Below, piece by piece: positions 25,459-36,170 of a stretch of DNA of 64,000 bases; position 1 is the first letter of the stretch, and every line of letters starts with the position of its first letter. The position numbers and the translations under genes are program-made. The DNA comes from Erigeron canadensis (Eukaryota > Streptophyta > Magnoliopsida > Asterales > Asteraceae). Location: assembly GCF_010389155.1 (NCBI RefSeq), contig NC_057769.1:2294001-2358000 (forward strand), read 5' to 3'. The notes under the pieces are model-generated. The model was not told the DNA's origin and searched no databases. It saw nothing but the letters and a program-made list of their open reading frames with translations.

Positions 25459-26517
25459 TATTGACTATAGAGATAGCCATGAAGGCTGAAGCCATCAATC
25501 ATTATTGTTAGATAGACTATTGGACATAGCCATCAACTATTATTGTTTTGTACGGGCACACACAACCTTAAGCAAGTATTTTGTCCAGGAACAATTGACC
25601 AACGGGTTTAGCCATCTATCATTATTGTTATACATATATTTTTCATTTTTTAACACACGCACAATATTTTTCTTTGTTTAGATCTTCATCACAATAAAAA
25701 GATTTAGATTTTAATATCACTTGAGAGAAAGTGGTATTATATCTTCATATTGATATACATATCATTTAAACGTTCACTTAAAAATCAACATAACGATACA
25801 TGTAAATAGTTTTCAAACAAAAATCCAACTTTATAGCATAATATATATTAACACACGCACAATATTTTAAGTTTCATCCCTGAGTTCTTGAAATTACGTA
25901 TTTGTCTCGGCGCCCTGTCAACGTTTCTGGCTCACGCATTAACGAATGTTAGAATTGAACGCATGTGACTTGCACGCGCTAAGGTTATTTTCTTCATTTC
26001 CTTTGGAATTAATACTTTTTCGTTCCCATCAAAGTATCAATTCTTTTGATATTTTCATTTATTCTACCATAATCTTTTAACAGAAACAGAAAGCAAACAC
26101 AAATATTCATGCACTTTATCCTTAGATTTGGATGCAAGAAGCAACAAATATAAGATATAATATCCATACACCCATATATCACTCAAGAGTTATAATATTG
26201 GGATGCTGGTCAACTGATCGATCCGGACCCACTATGGAATGTAGAGGTTATCAGTTGATAATATCCATATGATCATGCTTTTAATTTTTTAAATATTACA
26301 AGTATATATATTTTAGAATGCCACTTCAAATATAAAGTTGGATGAATACTAATTTGACTTCTTTTTTGATGATTAATAAATAGCAGCGCTAGTGGGCATA
26401 TGGCCAAAAATCAAACAATATGTCTTTGATTTATTCCTGATTCATCATATGTATAATTTCATATACATTAAACAACAAAGCTACTAGTTACTAGTAGAAT
26501 GGAAAATTGAAGTAAAT

Positions 26518-27786
26518 TTAGTTAATTTGGCAAAATGAAAGCATCTCCTTATCATTCTCAAATATCGCCATGATTTCTTTCTCCAAAATCACCAAAGCTT
26601 CAATGCCTGCACCATATGGCGCATCCGTCAGAAGGAAACCACTCATATTTGCTTCCTTGAGTGCAGAAGTTGTATCCATGGGCTTCCCCCATCCGAAATC
26701 GACATGGTTTGAAGGGAACCCGCATAAGCTCAGACACCAATATGATGTCTTGGCAGATTCTGCATCTCCCAATTTCGACAACAATATCTCTATCCTGTTT
26801 TCAGCTGCTTGTTGCACACTTTGGAATCTTTCAAGTAGCAACCTTTTTTTCCTTATTTCGGAAACCAACATGTCTAACGATGTTTCACTTGTATTCATGG
26901 TCGATATAATCATAACTGACACGAAATTTCCCATAGAAGTTTGGGAAAATTTTTGGATAAATTTGTTTCTTATATCCACTGGAAAGTACAAATAAGATGG
27001 CTTGAGTGAACCAGATTTTTGTGTGGCTGCTGCCATTGCTGTTTTATAAAGTAGAGAACTCAATACTTCGACCCGTGTAGGATTTTTTACAGAGGAAATG
27101 ACCTTGTTCCTAAGGTCACTTAATTTGGAGTTAGGAAACAAGAATTTCTTTGTGACAGGATTCACACACTTTTGATTAATGACTTTGTATTCTGGCCGCA
27201 TAGAATTGGTCAATTGGGTATGAATAAAATGAGGATTAAATGGCAACACCTCTTTATGGTCAAGGGAGCCATAACGGGCCACAGACGCCCAATGAGAAAC
27301 AAAAGAGCCTAGAGTATGACCATCACCTATAAGGTGTGACATAGAAACCGCCAAACCTATTCCACCACACGCAAAATGATTCAGTTGGACCCCAACAAGA
27401 CTTGAGCAGTTGGAGTACACTAAATCATCAGGAAAAAGTTGGTACAATGTGTCAATATTTTCACTATCATGGAATGTATCCATTTGGGCCTCGTTTTTGG
27501 CTTCAACAAATAAAACTCCCTTGTCGTTACAATTAACAGAAGCTGATTTGGGTGAGTGTAACCTACCGGCACAAGGATAGTATTGTGTTAGGCTTTGTGA
27601 CAAAGATTTCTTTAACACCATGGTTTTCTCAAGGGTGCAGTTTCCAATATCTGGGTAGAAAAACACTACCGGCACATTCATTTCTGGGGCAAGTTGATCA
27701 AGCGGCGAAAGATTATAGTCACGGAGATGAAAAGGGGTCGGAGATGCTGGTTTGATTAGTTCTCGCGAAATTATGCTTGTCATCAT
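26518..27786 (-). CDS. BAHD acyltransferase, vinorine synthase-like, copy 2 (intact)
   Basis: A single-exon frame of 422 residues starting MMTSIISREL. Both BAHD signatures are present: HLIGD (HXXXD, residues 151-155, catalytic His151) and DFGWG (363-367). The N terminus (IKPASPTPFHL, NLSPLDQL) and overall length match the clade that includes vinorine synthase and similar acetyltransferases. These are soluble cytosolic enzymes that move an acyl group from acyl-CoA to an alcohol or amine in specialised metabolism. The substrate cannot be told from sequence. The second Met may be the true start. It lies in a repeated block with a broken copy to the left and another intact copy to the right, all on the same strand. 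A TATA-like element lies about 70-80 bp upstream of the ATG. Confidence 0.94.
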   Translation of the reverse strand: MMTSIISRELIKPASPTPFHLRDYNLSPLDQLAPEMNVPVVFFYPDIGNCTLEKTMVLKKSLSQSLTQYYPCAGRLHSPKSASVNCNDKGVLFVEAKNEAQMDTFHDSENIDTLYQLFPDDLVYSNCSSLVGVQLNHFACGGIGLAVSMSHLIGDGHTLGSFVSHWASVARYGSLDHKEVLPFNPHFIHTQLTNSMRPEYKVINQKCVNPVTKKFLFPNSKLSDLRNKVISSVKNPTRVEVLSSLLYKTAMAAATQKSGSLKPSYLYFPVDIRNKFIQKFSQTSMGNFVSVMIISTMNTSETSLDMLVSEIRKKRLLLERFQSVQQAAENRIEILLSKLGDAESAKTSYWCLSLCGFPSNHVDFGWGKPMDTTSALKEANMSGFLLTDAPYGAGIEALVILEKEIMAIFENDKEMLSFCQIN

Positions 27787-27856
27787 AATTCACAGCTTTC
27801 TCAATCACTAATGTATGTGTACAAGTTCTGTTTCTTTTTGACATGTACCTTGGATG

Positions 27857-27866
27857 AAATATATAG
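27857..27866 (-). promoter_or_regulatory. TATA box of BAHD copy 2
   Basis: On the minus strand ctatatattt lies 71-80 bp before the ATG at 27786. The equivalent TATA lies at the same distance in copy 3 (33850-33860), and the block is missing from the dead copy 1. Confidence 0.6.
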
Positions 27867-28576
27867 CTAGGACCAGTTCCATGGGGCCACTATTATTTTG
27901 TCAAATGGCAATGTGTATAAATTGATATCTCCCTTTTACCTACTCACACTTGAACTACATAAATTGAAAAGTACTAGAAGTTGTTACTGCTGTATCAACA
28001 GTATATTCCCGGTAGATTATAAGTTTACCATTTCATCTTTCTAACTGCTAATTCAATTTATTAGAAACTAATTTTTTCTAAAAATCAATTGAAAAGCTTT
28101 TTCTTTTGGTTACTTGATTTAATCAATGTAAAGTAACCCCCATGCCGTATTGCATAGATTTTAGTTCATAATACCGTCTTCAACGGTGTATGAGGGAGGT
28201 TGAGATATAGACAACCTTACCCCTACCAAAGGAAAAGAAGCTGCTTACAGGTTTTACCAAATGTTGAAAAGGAGCTACAGCTTATTGGGTATAAGGATCA
28301 AACCCTTAACTTATATTTTCAAAGACAAAAACTTCAACCACTTAATCAACCCTTCAATTCATTAGATTAATATAAAAACCTATCAGCTTTATCCATTTCA
28401 CACTGCTAGAAAATTAGAAGTTATCATCAAATAAGCCATTTAATAAATTCTTCTTTCCTATGTCATTTAATATTTACTTATTATCTACTACTGTATTTTT
28501 TTAACGTCGCTTTAGCATTTACTTATTATATTTTTCTTTTGAGAAAAAAAGAATTTTTTCAATAAGCTCGTATCGA

Positions 28577-29037
28577 ATATTAAAGCGGGCAATTTCTGAC
28601 ACAGACTTGTTAGCATGACACGACACAACTTGATTTTTTCGTGTTTCATGTTTGACTTTAATGTGTTTCGTGTCTTAACATGTCCGGGCCTGTTAAAACA
28701 CGATAAGACAAGTAGTATATATATGGACATGTTAAGACACGTTAAATACATGTTAAGGACACATTAAAGACACATTAAAGACATGTTAAGACACGCAAGA
28801 CACGTTAAGACAAGATAAGACACGTAACAAATCCTTTAACAGGTCTCTTATTGCATACCTTTTAACAAATCTTTTAACGAGTCTCTTAACAGGTCTCTTA
28901 TCGTCTAACATCTTAAAAATCGTGTCGTGTTCATGTTTGAAAAAACTGATACGATTAGCTATCGTGTTGTGTTCGTGTTTAACCATATCATGTTCATGTC
29001 TTATCATGTCGAGTCAAACATGATATCCCAGCTCTAC
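28577..29037. mobile_element. Insertion of about 460 bp rich in gacacgtta repeats, with an empty site elsewhere
   Basis: The left flank (gtatcgaatat) and right flank (tactcttatgaatcac) are contiguous in the duplicated block at about 35855-35880, so this segment is an insertion. It contains many copies of variants of gacacgttaa and acatgttaaga. Toward the right it carries cgtgttcatgtttgaaa-type segments that pair with the left arm, an inverted organisation expected of a DNA transposon. The ends are agcgggcaatttctgac and, reverse-complemented, agctgggatatcatg. A clean target duplication is not evident. Confidence 0.65.
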
Positions 29038-29109
29038 TTAATGTACTCTTATGAATCACATATTCTTTACCAACACTCTTTCATTAAATTAATTAATCCA
29101 AAACTTAGT

Positions 29110-29142
29110 CAATAGTCTATATATATATATATATATATATAT
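29110..29142. repeat. (TA)n microsatellite
   Basis: An uninterrupted run of alternating T and A. It lies inside the duplicated block; the matching position near 35940 has a shorter, interrupted run. Confidence 0.8.
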
Positions 29143-29399
29143 TTATTATTAAATAGCAAAATATTAGACATTCAACAATAATAATTGATTACATGATACA
29201 TGCTCAAGTCCGACCCAACGACCCGTTCCCCACATATTTTGTCTTAAACAAAGCAAAATTACAAACGAAATCACCGCCATCTATGGCTGTCAAGTGTCAA
29301 TTGAATAAAATAAAATGATCCCATCTATTAGAAGAATCAAAGCAATTACTCGTAATACGTATGTATGAAGTTGCTCTCTTTTTGTCTCAAAAAAATGAA

Positions 29400-29989
29400 A
29401 ATCAATTATTTATCTTTGATCTTAATAGGATTCATCGGAAACATCAAAATTGGTGAATACTAAAAAACTAATCTAAATAATTCATTTTCAAGATCAAGAT
29501 CTACTTTTTCTCTCTTCTCACACTCCTCAAATCGCGTTTTCTAGAAATCTGGCGACCACGACATCTCCGACAATGGCGATGAATTTTCCGATGACATTTT
29601 CGGCGAGTATCACTTTCGTTTTTTTGGTGGATACGGTATGGACGTTGCCCTCATCCGTTCTAAAAGGGTTGTCACCGGACGCATATGGGAATGGTATGGC
29701 TTATATGGGCGGGGATCCAAGAGATGATGGCGGTTTGATACGGTAAGGGCTCCGCCCTTGTTGCCGGCACCGGCGCCGTCGATAGAAGAGGAAAAAAAGA
29801 CCGATTTGGATCGTGGTGGTGGTCACCGTCGCCATCGCCAGAGGATGTTGGTGGTGATCGTAGATGATGGTGGTGGTGGTGGTCGGAGATGGTGATGGTG
29901 GTGGCCAGAGATGAAGGAGGAAGGAGAAGAGAGGGTATTTAATCCTAGCTATTAGATCAATAAAATGAATGGCTAGGATTTGTTTTCTA
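29400..29989. other. GC-richer low-complexity stretch, no gene accepted
   Basis: Contains ggcgatg, ggtggt and gatggtgg repeats (29800-29915) plus the palindrome gggctccgccc at about 29747. Frames here are low-complexity (Thr, His and Pro runs) and match no known protein. Similar GGTGG-rich fillers occur in the Helitron at 37339-37749, so this may be Helitron-derived. Confidence 0.35.
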
Positions 29990-30690
29990 GTTTTCACAAA
30001 AAATTAAGTTTGTAAATGAACATTTGACGATCTCAGTAACAATGCTTTATTATATACCCACTTTAAGTTGTGAGGTTTGTGGAACTTGCGTAGGTTAGTT
30101 GGTTCCAATGGTGAAAACCGGATTTTGGAAAATTTCTTATGTTCGATCCTAAATAGGGACGCCCACCCTCTCACGCACAAGTCATGATTTTTTTCTTAGC
30201 ATGTAATATGACTAAATGAGCCAATTTGAAATTAGTTGATAAAAAACACGTAACATGAGTCAAACGGTTCAAAATGGTGTGTTTTTTACTCTATACGCGG
30301 AATAGTACCGTGTAATTTGTTTTTTTGAAAGGTAACTTTCATTTCATGACTTGACCCGCCCAATCAGCAGTAGAAACACTAGTCAATACTTATATCAACT
30401 TAAAGTTGCACCAATCATTTCAATTTATATTACAATGTTTATTTTTATTTTTATACCAAAGGAAACCGAGGGCTCTAAAGCTGTCGTAAAATGTAAATTG
30501 CTGCTTTGACAGAATTATAATACTATTGTAAATATATATTCTGTAAAAGTTGATTACCCGTTTTGATGTGAACTTGCTTTTGGCCTATTACTCAACCTGT
30601 CGGACCTGCAACAAAAAGAATGGGAAGCCCAATTGGCCCATTATCCTAAGGCGCACGTGCACACCCTCTATTAAGCGCTGCATTTTAATC
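29990..30690. repeat. Dispersed repeat, copy A (paired with 42020-42525)
   Basis: Shares a long run of matches with the later copy: gttagttggttccaa, acaagtcatgatttttt, gtaatatgactaaatgagcc, caaaatggtgtgttttttac, then acccgtttgatg and aagcccaattggcccatta. The copy here carries an extra segment of roughly 190 bp at about 30323-30510. A tRNA-like B box (tgttcgatcc, about 30138) raises the possibility of a SINE component. Confidence 0.7.
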
Positions 30691-30694
30691 ATAA

Positions 30695-31125
30695 TCTATA
30701 CCTATATTATAAAACAAATAATTATGGTCTAAATTTTAAATTTCAATATTTATTTTCTTAAAATGCTTATTTTATCTATTTTATATTTTATCTAAATATA
30801 TATAATACTCTTTATCTCTCATCAAATTTAAACCACTAATTTTTTTTCTCTCTCTTATCCATAAATTATTTTATTCCTCTAATTAATTCAAAATCTTTTA
30901 TCTCAAAAACGTACATCGATAAATTATAAAAATTATATGGGTATTCTTAAAATTTCGTGTTCTTTCATTAGAAAGGTCATTCAATATACTTTTAACGAAC
31001 TTTTAAATCTGAGAGCAGAGCCCGTACAGCTAAGGGCGGAGCCCGTCAGGTAGATCACCCCATCACCGCCATTACATCACCACCCCGCCATTGTTTCCAT
31101 CAACTTCGCAAAACACGGTACCTTT
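30695..31125 (+). mobile_element. Helitron, non-autonomous
   Basis: Starts TCTATACCTATATTATAAAA at 30695 and ends near 31125 after gcaaaacacggtacc. It contains the agggcggagcccgt segment and the roughly 200 bp shared, inverted, with 14080-14290. The 3' CTAG is not preserved. Confidence 0.55.
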
Positions 31126-31264
31126 CTCTCATCTTAATAATATATAATAGTTGAACTGATAACTTATTGACCAATCATATCGTTTAATTTCATCAAATTG
31201 ATTATTGCTTATGTTATCATTTAGTTTAATTATAAATTAAATTCCAATAATCACTATCCAAATA

Positions 31265-31627
31265 TCTATACTATATTAATAAACATACTACCATCCATAA
31301 TTTCAACTCTTTACCTTTAATATACCTAAAATACTCTTAATTTTCAACACATTTTTAACTTACACTAAATCTACCAAATATATCCCTAAAATATTTTACA
31401 CCCATGTTTATCTAAACTATCTATTTTCTTTATTAATATTTTCATCTAATATCTTTATAATATTCTTAATAAAGTTATTTACAAAAAATACATCCCTTGA
31501 TCATAAAATAACTATATTATCATTTACGTCAATTACTTTTAAATTAATAACCATATTCTTAACCACCATCGCCACTAGCACCACCCGTTTCCATTACCGC
31601 TGTCGCATTGCGCGGGTACCCATCTTA
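31265..31627 (+). mobile_element. Helitron, non-autonomous, decayed 3' end
   Basis: Starts TCTATACTATATTAATAAAC at 31265. Ends with the family hairpin region gctgtcgcattgcgcgggta (about 31599-31618) followed by cccatctta in place of a CTAG terminus. The caccacc-rich stretch just before the hairpin is shared with the elements at 43280 and 45188-47091. Another 5' end of a different subfamily (about 31127) abuts it on the left. Confidence 0.6.
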
Positions 31628-32390
31628 TATTATCATATTAATATTTACATTAATATTCGAGGAAAAAATCTCACTAATTTATACTTCTTTGTTTTCCAAC
31701 AATAATTTACACTCCTAAATAGTTAATTTATATTTAACTTTATTAATAAAAATAAAAAATTCAAATCAGTATGTTTCTGATGAACACCCTCTTTTCTCTC
31801 TCTCTCTCTTCGAACCACCAGCAACCAATCACCACCGGCGAACCCTTCACCCATCTTCCGGTATCAGCGTCCGCCACAGCTGCAATCATGCCGCCGCCAG
31901 TCATTTATCTGAGGTGATCTCATTATTATCATGTGTGCCCTGCTTATTATTTTATGTTTCTATTTATTTGTTTTTTTTTTCATTCAATTTTCAATCTTAA
32001 ATACTCATATAGGAATTGTAATTTTCAATTTAACAAATTTTCAAATTGTCACTACCAATTCCTATTCCTATATATAAACACCATTCTTTCTATATAATAT
32101 TATAAGCAGATAACGAACACTTGTGATTTTTACGTTTTTCAGCTCTCACTGCTGTCGTCGCAAATATTGTGTGGAGTCCAACCTGCGCCGAGGTAAATAT
32201 TTGAATATACAAATATCAAAAGATATAAATATAATTCATGCAGGATTTATGTCGTTACATATACACATTAATTCCTCTATGACCAATATTAAATTAGTAG
32301 CTAATTGTTTTGGCTATATATCGGTGTTATATATTGAGTTTTTATAGTGTCTGATTGCTAGGTACATAATACTGCATAAACACCAGTAGT
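31628..32390. other. Intergenic with (TC)n microsatellite
   Basis: A (TC)n run lies at about 31795-31809, followed by a GC-richer stretch (accaccggcgaa) with no sustained coding frame. The left flank of BAHD copy 3 begins at about 32390. Confidence 0.45.
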
Positions 32391-32509
32391 AGTACAATGG
32401 AAAATCAAACAAAATGTATGTGATTTATTCCCGAGGCATCTGTTGTATTTCATACATAAAACAAAGGTACCAGTAGCAATATTAGAATGGAAAGTTGAAG
32501 TAATTCTAG

Positions 32510-33775
32510 TTAAGTTTGGCAAAATGAAAGCATCTCCTTATCATTTTCAAATTTCGCCATGTTTTCTTTCTCCAAAATCACCAAAGCTTCAATGCCTGCA
32601 CCATTTGGAGCATCCTTCAAAAGGAAACCACTCATATTTGTTCCCTTAAGTGCAAAAGTTGTATCCATGGGCTTCCCCCAACCAAAATCGACATGGTTTG
32701 AAGGGAAACCGCATAAGCTAAGGCACCAATATGATGTCTTGGCAGATTCTGCATCTTCCAATTTGGACAGCAATATCTCTTTCCGGTTTTCAGCTGCCCG
32801 TTGCATACTTTGGAATTTTCCAAGTTGCAACCTCTCTTTCCTTATTTCAGAAACCAACATGTCTAACGATGTTTCACTTGTATTCATGGTCGATATAATC
32901 ATAACTGACACGAAATTTCCCATAGTATTTTGGGGAAGTTTTTGGACAAATCTGTTCCTTATCTCCACCGGAAAATACAAATAAGATGGCTTGAATGAAC
33001 CAGATTTATTTGTGGCTGCCGCCATTGCAGTTTTATAAAGTAGAGAAGTCAATAGTTCGACCGGTGTAGGATTCCTTATAGAGTTAGTAATCTTGTTTCT
33101 AAGGTCACTTAGTTTGGAGTTAGGAAACATGAATTTTCGTGTGACAGGATTCACACACTTTTGATTAATGACTTTATATTTTGGCCGCATAGAATTGGTC
33201 AATTGGGTATGAATAAAATGAGGATTAAATGGCAACACCTCTTTATGGTCAAGGGAGCCATAACGGGCCACAGACGCCCAATGAGAAACGAAAGAGCCTA
33301 GAGTATGACCATCACCTATAAGGTGTGACATAGAAACCGCCAAACCTATTCCACCACACGCAAAATGATTCAGTTGGACCCCAACAAGACTTGAGCAGTT
33401 GGAGTACACCAAATCATCAGGAAAAAGTTGGTCCAGAGTGTCAATATGTTCACTATCATGGAATGCATCCATCTGGGCCTCGTTTTTGGCTTGAACAAAT
33501 AAAACTCCCTTATCATTACAATTAACAGAAGCTGATTTGGGTGAGTGTAACCTACCGGCACAAGGATAGTATTGTGTTAGGCTTTGAGACAGAGATTTCT
33601 TTAACACCATGGTTTTCTCAAGGGTGCAGTTTCCATTATTTGGGTAGAAAAACACTACTGGCACATTCATTTCTGGGGCAAGTTGATCAAGTGGCGAAAG
33701 ATTATAGCTGCGGAGATGAAAAGGGGTCGGAGATGCTGGTTTGATCAGTTCTCGTGAAATAGTGTATATCATCAT
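32510..33775 (-). CDS. BAHD acyltransferase, vinorine synthase-like, copy 3 (intact)
   Basis: A single-exon frame of 421 residues starting MMIYTISREL, collinear with copy 2 without internal gaps. HLIGD (151-155) and DFGWG (363-367) are intact. Residues about 117-198 are identical to copy 2, while residues 220-300 differ often (for example KITNSIRNPTPVE against KVISSVKNPTRVE), so the two enzymes may differ in acceptor or donor preference. The promoter and a TATA-like element at the same spacing are preserved, so the copy is probably expressed. The substrate is unknown. The flanking block from about 32390 to 36170 repeats the block 26130-29360, showing that this copy arose by segmental tandem duplication. 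Confidence 0.94.
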   Translation of the reverse strand: MMIYTISRELIKPASPTPFHLRSYNLSPLDQLAPEMNVPVVFFYPNNGNCTLEKTMVLKKSLSQSLTQYYPCAGRLHSPKSASVNCNDKGVLFVQAKNEAQMDAFHDSEHIDTLDQLFPDDLVYSNCSSLVGVQLNHFACGGIGLAVSMSHLIGDGHTLGSFVSHWASVARYGSLDHKEVLPFNPHFIHTQLTNSMRPKYKVINQKCVNPVTRKFMFPNSKLSDLRNKITNSIRNPTPVELLTSLLYKTAMAAATNKSGSFKPSYLYFPVEIRNRFVQKLPQNTMGNFVSVMIISTMNTSETSLDMLVSEIRKERLQLGKFQSMQRAAENRKEILLSKLEDAESAKTSYWCLSLCGFPSNHVDFGWGKPMDTTFALKGTNMSGFLLKDAPNGAGIEALVILEKENMAKFENDKEMLSFCQT

Positions 33776-33849
33776 ATTTCACAACTTACTCAATGACCAA
33801 ATGTGTAGAAGTTCTATTTTTAATTAGACATATACCTCTCATGAGTCAT

Positions 33850-33860
33850 GATATATATAG
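33850..33860 (-). promoter_or_regulatory. TATA box of BAHD copy 3
   Basis: On the minus strand ctatatatatc lies 75-85 bp before the ATG at 33775, followed in transcription direction by the same short leader as copy 2. Confidence 0.6.
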
Positions 33861-33890
33861 GACCAGTTCCATGTTGTTGCCACTATTATT

Positions 33891-34084
33891 GTGTATAAAT
33901 TGTATATATAAAAAAAAGGAAATGAACTGCCCATTGCCGTTTTCCATGAGTTTTGAGCCTAATACCTTGACTGTGAATGAAAGAGAATATCTGGTCTTTG
34001 CATGGGATGAAGATCGACGCCAGAGACCAGACTGTTTTTTACTGATCCAAACCATACTGCTTAATGTGTATAAATTGTATATAT
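33891..34084. repeat. 156-bp insert flanked by a 19-bp direct repeat
   Basis: The 19-mer gtgtataaattgtatatat occurs at 33891-33909 and 34066-34084. The block around BAHD copy 2 has the equivalent site once only (about 27912-27930) and none of the 156 bp between. The insert is more GC-rich than its surroundings and open for about 50 codons on both strands, but I do not recognise a protein. It has no terminal inverted repeats. It could be repair filler DNA or a small retrocopy fragment. Confidence 0.8.
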
Positions 34085-34919
34085 CCCCCTTTTACCTACT
34101 CCTACTGGAACTAGACAAATTGAAAAATAATAGAAGTTGTTACTGCTCAGTATAGCACCGGTCATTCCCCTTACAATCCAACCCACCAACATTATTTATT
34201 AAAAGTTAATTTTTTTCTCTTATATTCATAATCTAACTAAAACCAACTTTTATACTTCCATTCTAGACCCAACCAAATCTATTTTTTATCTAATAAACTC
34301 AACTTTACAAACTACATACTAAACAAAACTAAATTTAATAAAGTTACTAATAATAAAAAATAAATACAAATCATTAGAATTTACTAAAATTTTCGGTAAA
34401 ACATATATCTATAATTTTGTGAAATTTTTAATGAAATGATGTGTGCCATCAAATTTTCATTTTACAATACAATATATTATATACTTATCTAAAGTTGAAA
34501 ATTAGATGATACAAAGACACTGAGTGACTTTAACAACTTAAATTATATAATTTATTTTATTTAAAGTTGAAGTTATATAATAAATCATGCTATATATTGC
34601 TAGATAAATGAGGATAAAACATGCAAATGGCATTGGTGTAGACATTTACTCACCCGACATTTACTCACTCGACTATTGTTTGTCCCAACCGACTAAACAT
34701 TTATACCCTGACCACCCACATTCGCAGTCCAACCTAACCAAAAATTTTTTTACAAAAGTTATTTCTTTTTTTTCCACGTATACAACCCAACCGAGTTTAA
34801 ATTTTTTCATCCATTTACAAACAATCCAACAGTAACATTTTATATCATGAAAGGATTAAAACTATATTCATTTATTATGTTCCCACTGATGTTAGAGTAG
34901 GAAAGTCAAGATATTAATG

Positions 34920-35405
34920 TAGGAATGGCAATGGGGCGGGTTCTGGACAGGTAGTACTATACCTGAACCCGATAAGAAAAAAGGTACCCGATACCCGTCA
35001 GGGATCTTATCGGGGCACCCTATTGGGGAAGATAACTCACCCAAAACCGACCCGATACCCGTTTTACCTGAAATCTGACCCGAATTCTTAAAAATATATA
35101 TAAATCTTCAAGGTAAATGAACTATCTTGACTATAAATCAATGCTAATGATGGCTTACATGTAGTTAAAAGATAAGAAAATAAAATATCATAGTTTGATA
35201 CTCTCGTATTGATAATTAACACATTATCAGGCATATGTAAGTATGCAACATATCAAAACCATCGACTTGTATATATATTGCGGTCGGGTCGGATCGGATC
35301 GCGGTGGCCATACTCCAGTCCCTGCCCCATACGGGTTCGGGTATCAGGTTTTCTCATCGGGTATCGGATTTTTCCGTCGGGTTCGGAATTTTTTGCCATC
35401 CCTAG
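34920..35405. mobile_element. hAT-like MITE with aggratggcaa ends
   Basis: The left end taggaatggcaatggggcgg and the right end ttttttgccatcccta form short terminal inverted repeats. Subterminal acccgat and atcgggt motifs are arranged in opposite orientation on the two sides (about 34965-35080 and 35280-35390), as in hAT-type non-autonomous elements. No exact 8-bp target duplication was found. Confidence 0.6.
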
Positions 35406-35569
35406 GGAGATAGATATGTTATAATAATAGGAAAGTCAAGATATCAGGAGAGAGATGTTATAATATGTCCCCACTTATGTTTGTTCGCCGAACCAGTCGG
35501 TTGGTTTATAAAAGTTTAGTCAATTTTTTTATATTATATATGGCAACCGACCGAACAATTCACTCCCGA

Positions 35570-36170
35570 TGGGGATAGCGCCTTTCATCTTTCTAACAAC
35601 TTATTCAATTTATTAAAAGCTTATTTTATTCTGAAAACCAATTGAAAAACATTTTCTTCGGCCATTAATATAAAAAACTATAAGCTTTTTCCACTTCACA
35701 TAGTTAGAAAATAAGAAGTTATCATCAAATAAGCCATCTTCTTGAAAATGAAAGAATTTTTACTTAAAAAACTATAAGCTTTTTCCATTTCAATCCACTC
35801 TGCTAGTTGAAAAGAATTTTTACTAAAAATAAAAAGAATTTTTTCAATAAGTTCGTATTGAATATACTCTTACGAATCACATTTTCTTTACCAACACTCT
35901 TTCATTGGTTCAATTAATTAAAAAACTGAGTCAATAGTCTATATATCTATATTCATTATATTAAATAACAAGATAGTAGACATTCTACGATATAAATGAT
36001 CACATGATACATGCTCAAATGTCGACCCAACGACCCCCACATGTTTTGTCTTAAACAAAACAAAACGACAAATGAAATCAACGCCATCAATGGCTGTCAA
36101 TGGAATAAAATACTACGATCCCATCTATTAGAAGAATCAAAGCACTTAATTTAATACGTATATTAGTATA
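35570..36170. repeat. Right end of the BAHD segmental duplication
   Basis: Matches 28030-28080, 28370-28575 and 29037-29360: shared segments include agaagttatcatcaaataag, gtctatatat, acatgatacatgctcaa and gatcccatctattagaagaa. The copy here lacks the 28577-29037 insertion and so shows the pre-insertion state. Confidence 0.8.

Noticed and set aside
28786..29007. 73-residue frame with VKRLVKRFVKRYA-like repetition and the gacacgtta array, considered as a CRISPR-like or satellite array
   Set aside because: Repeat units are short and irregular without unique spacers, and the organism is a plant. It is the interior of a transposon.
29701..29997. 98-residue minus-strand frame with Thr, His and Pro runs
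   Set aside because: Low-complexity translation of a ggtggt/gatggt stretch. No domain and no plausible splice structure.
33793..34155. 120-residue plus-strand frame beside BAHD copy 3
   Set aside because: It runs across the 156-bp insert and both 19-bp repeats. It has no counterpart in the paralogous block and no recognisable domain.
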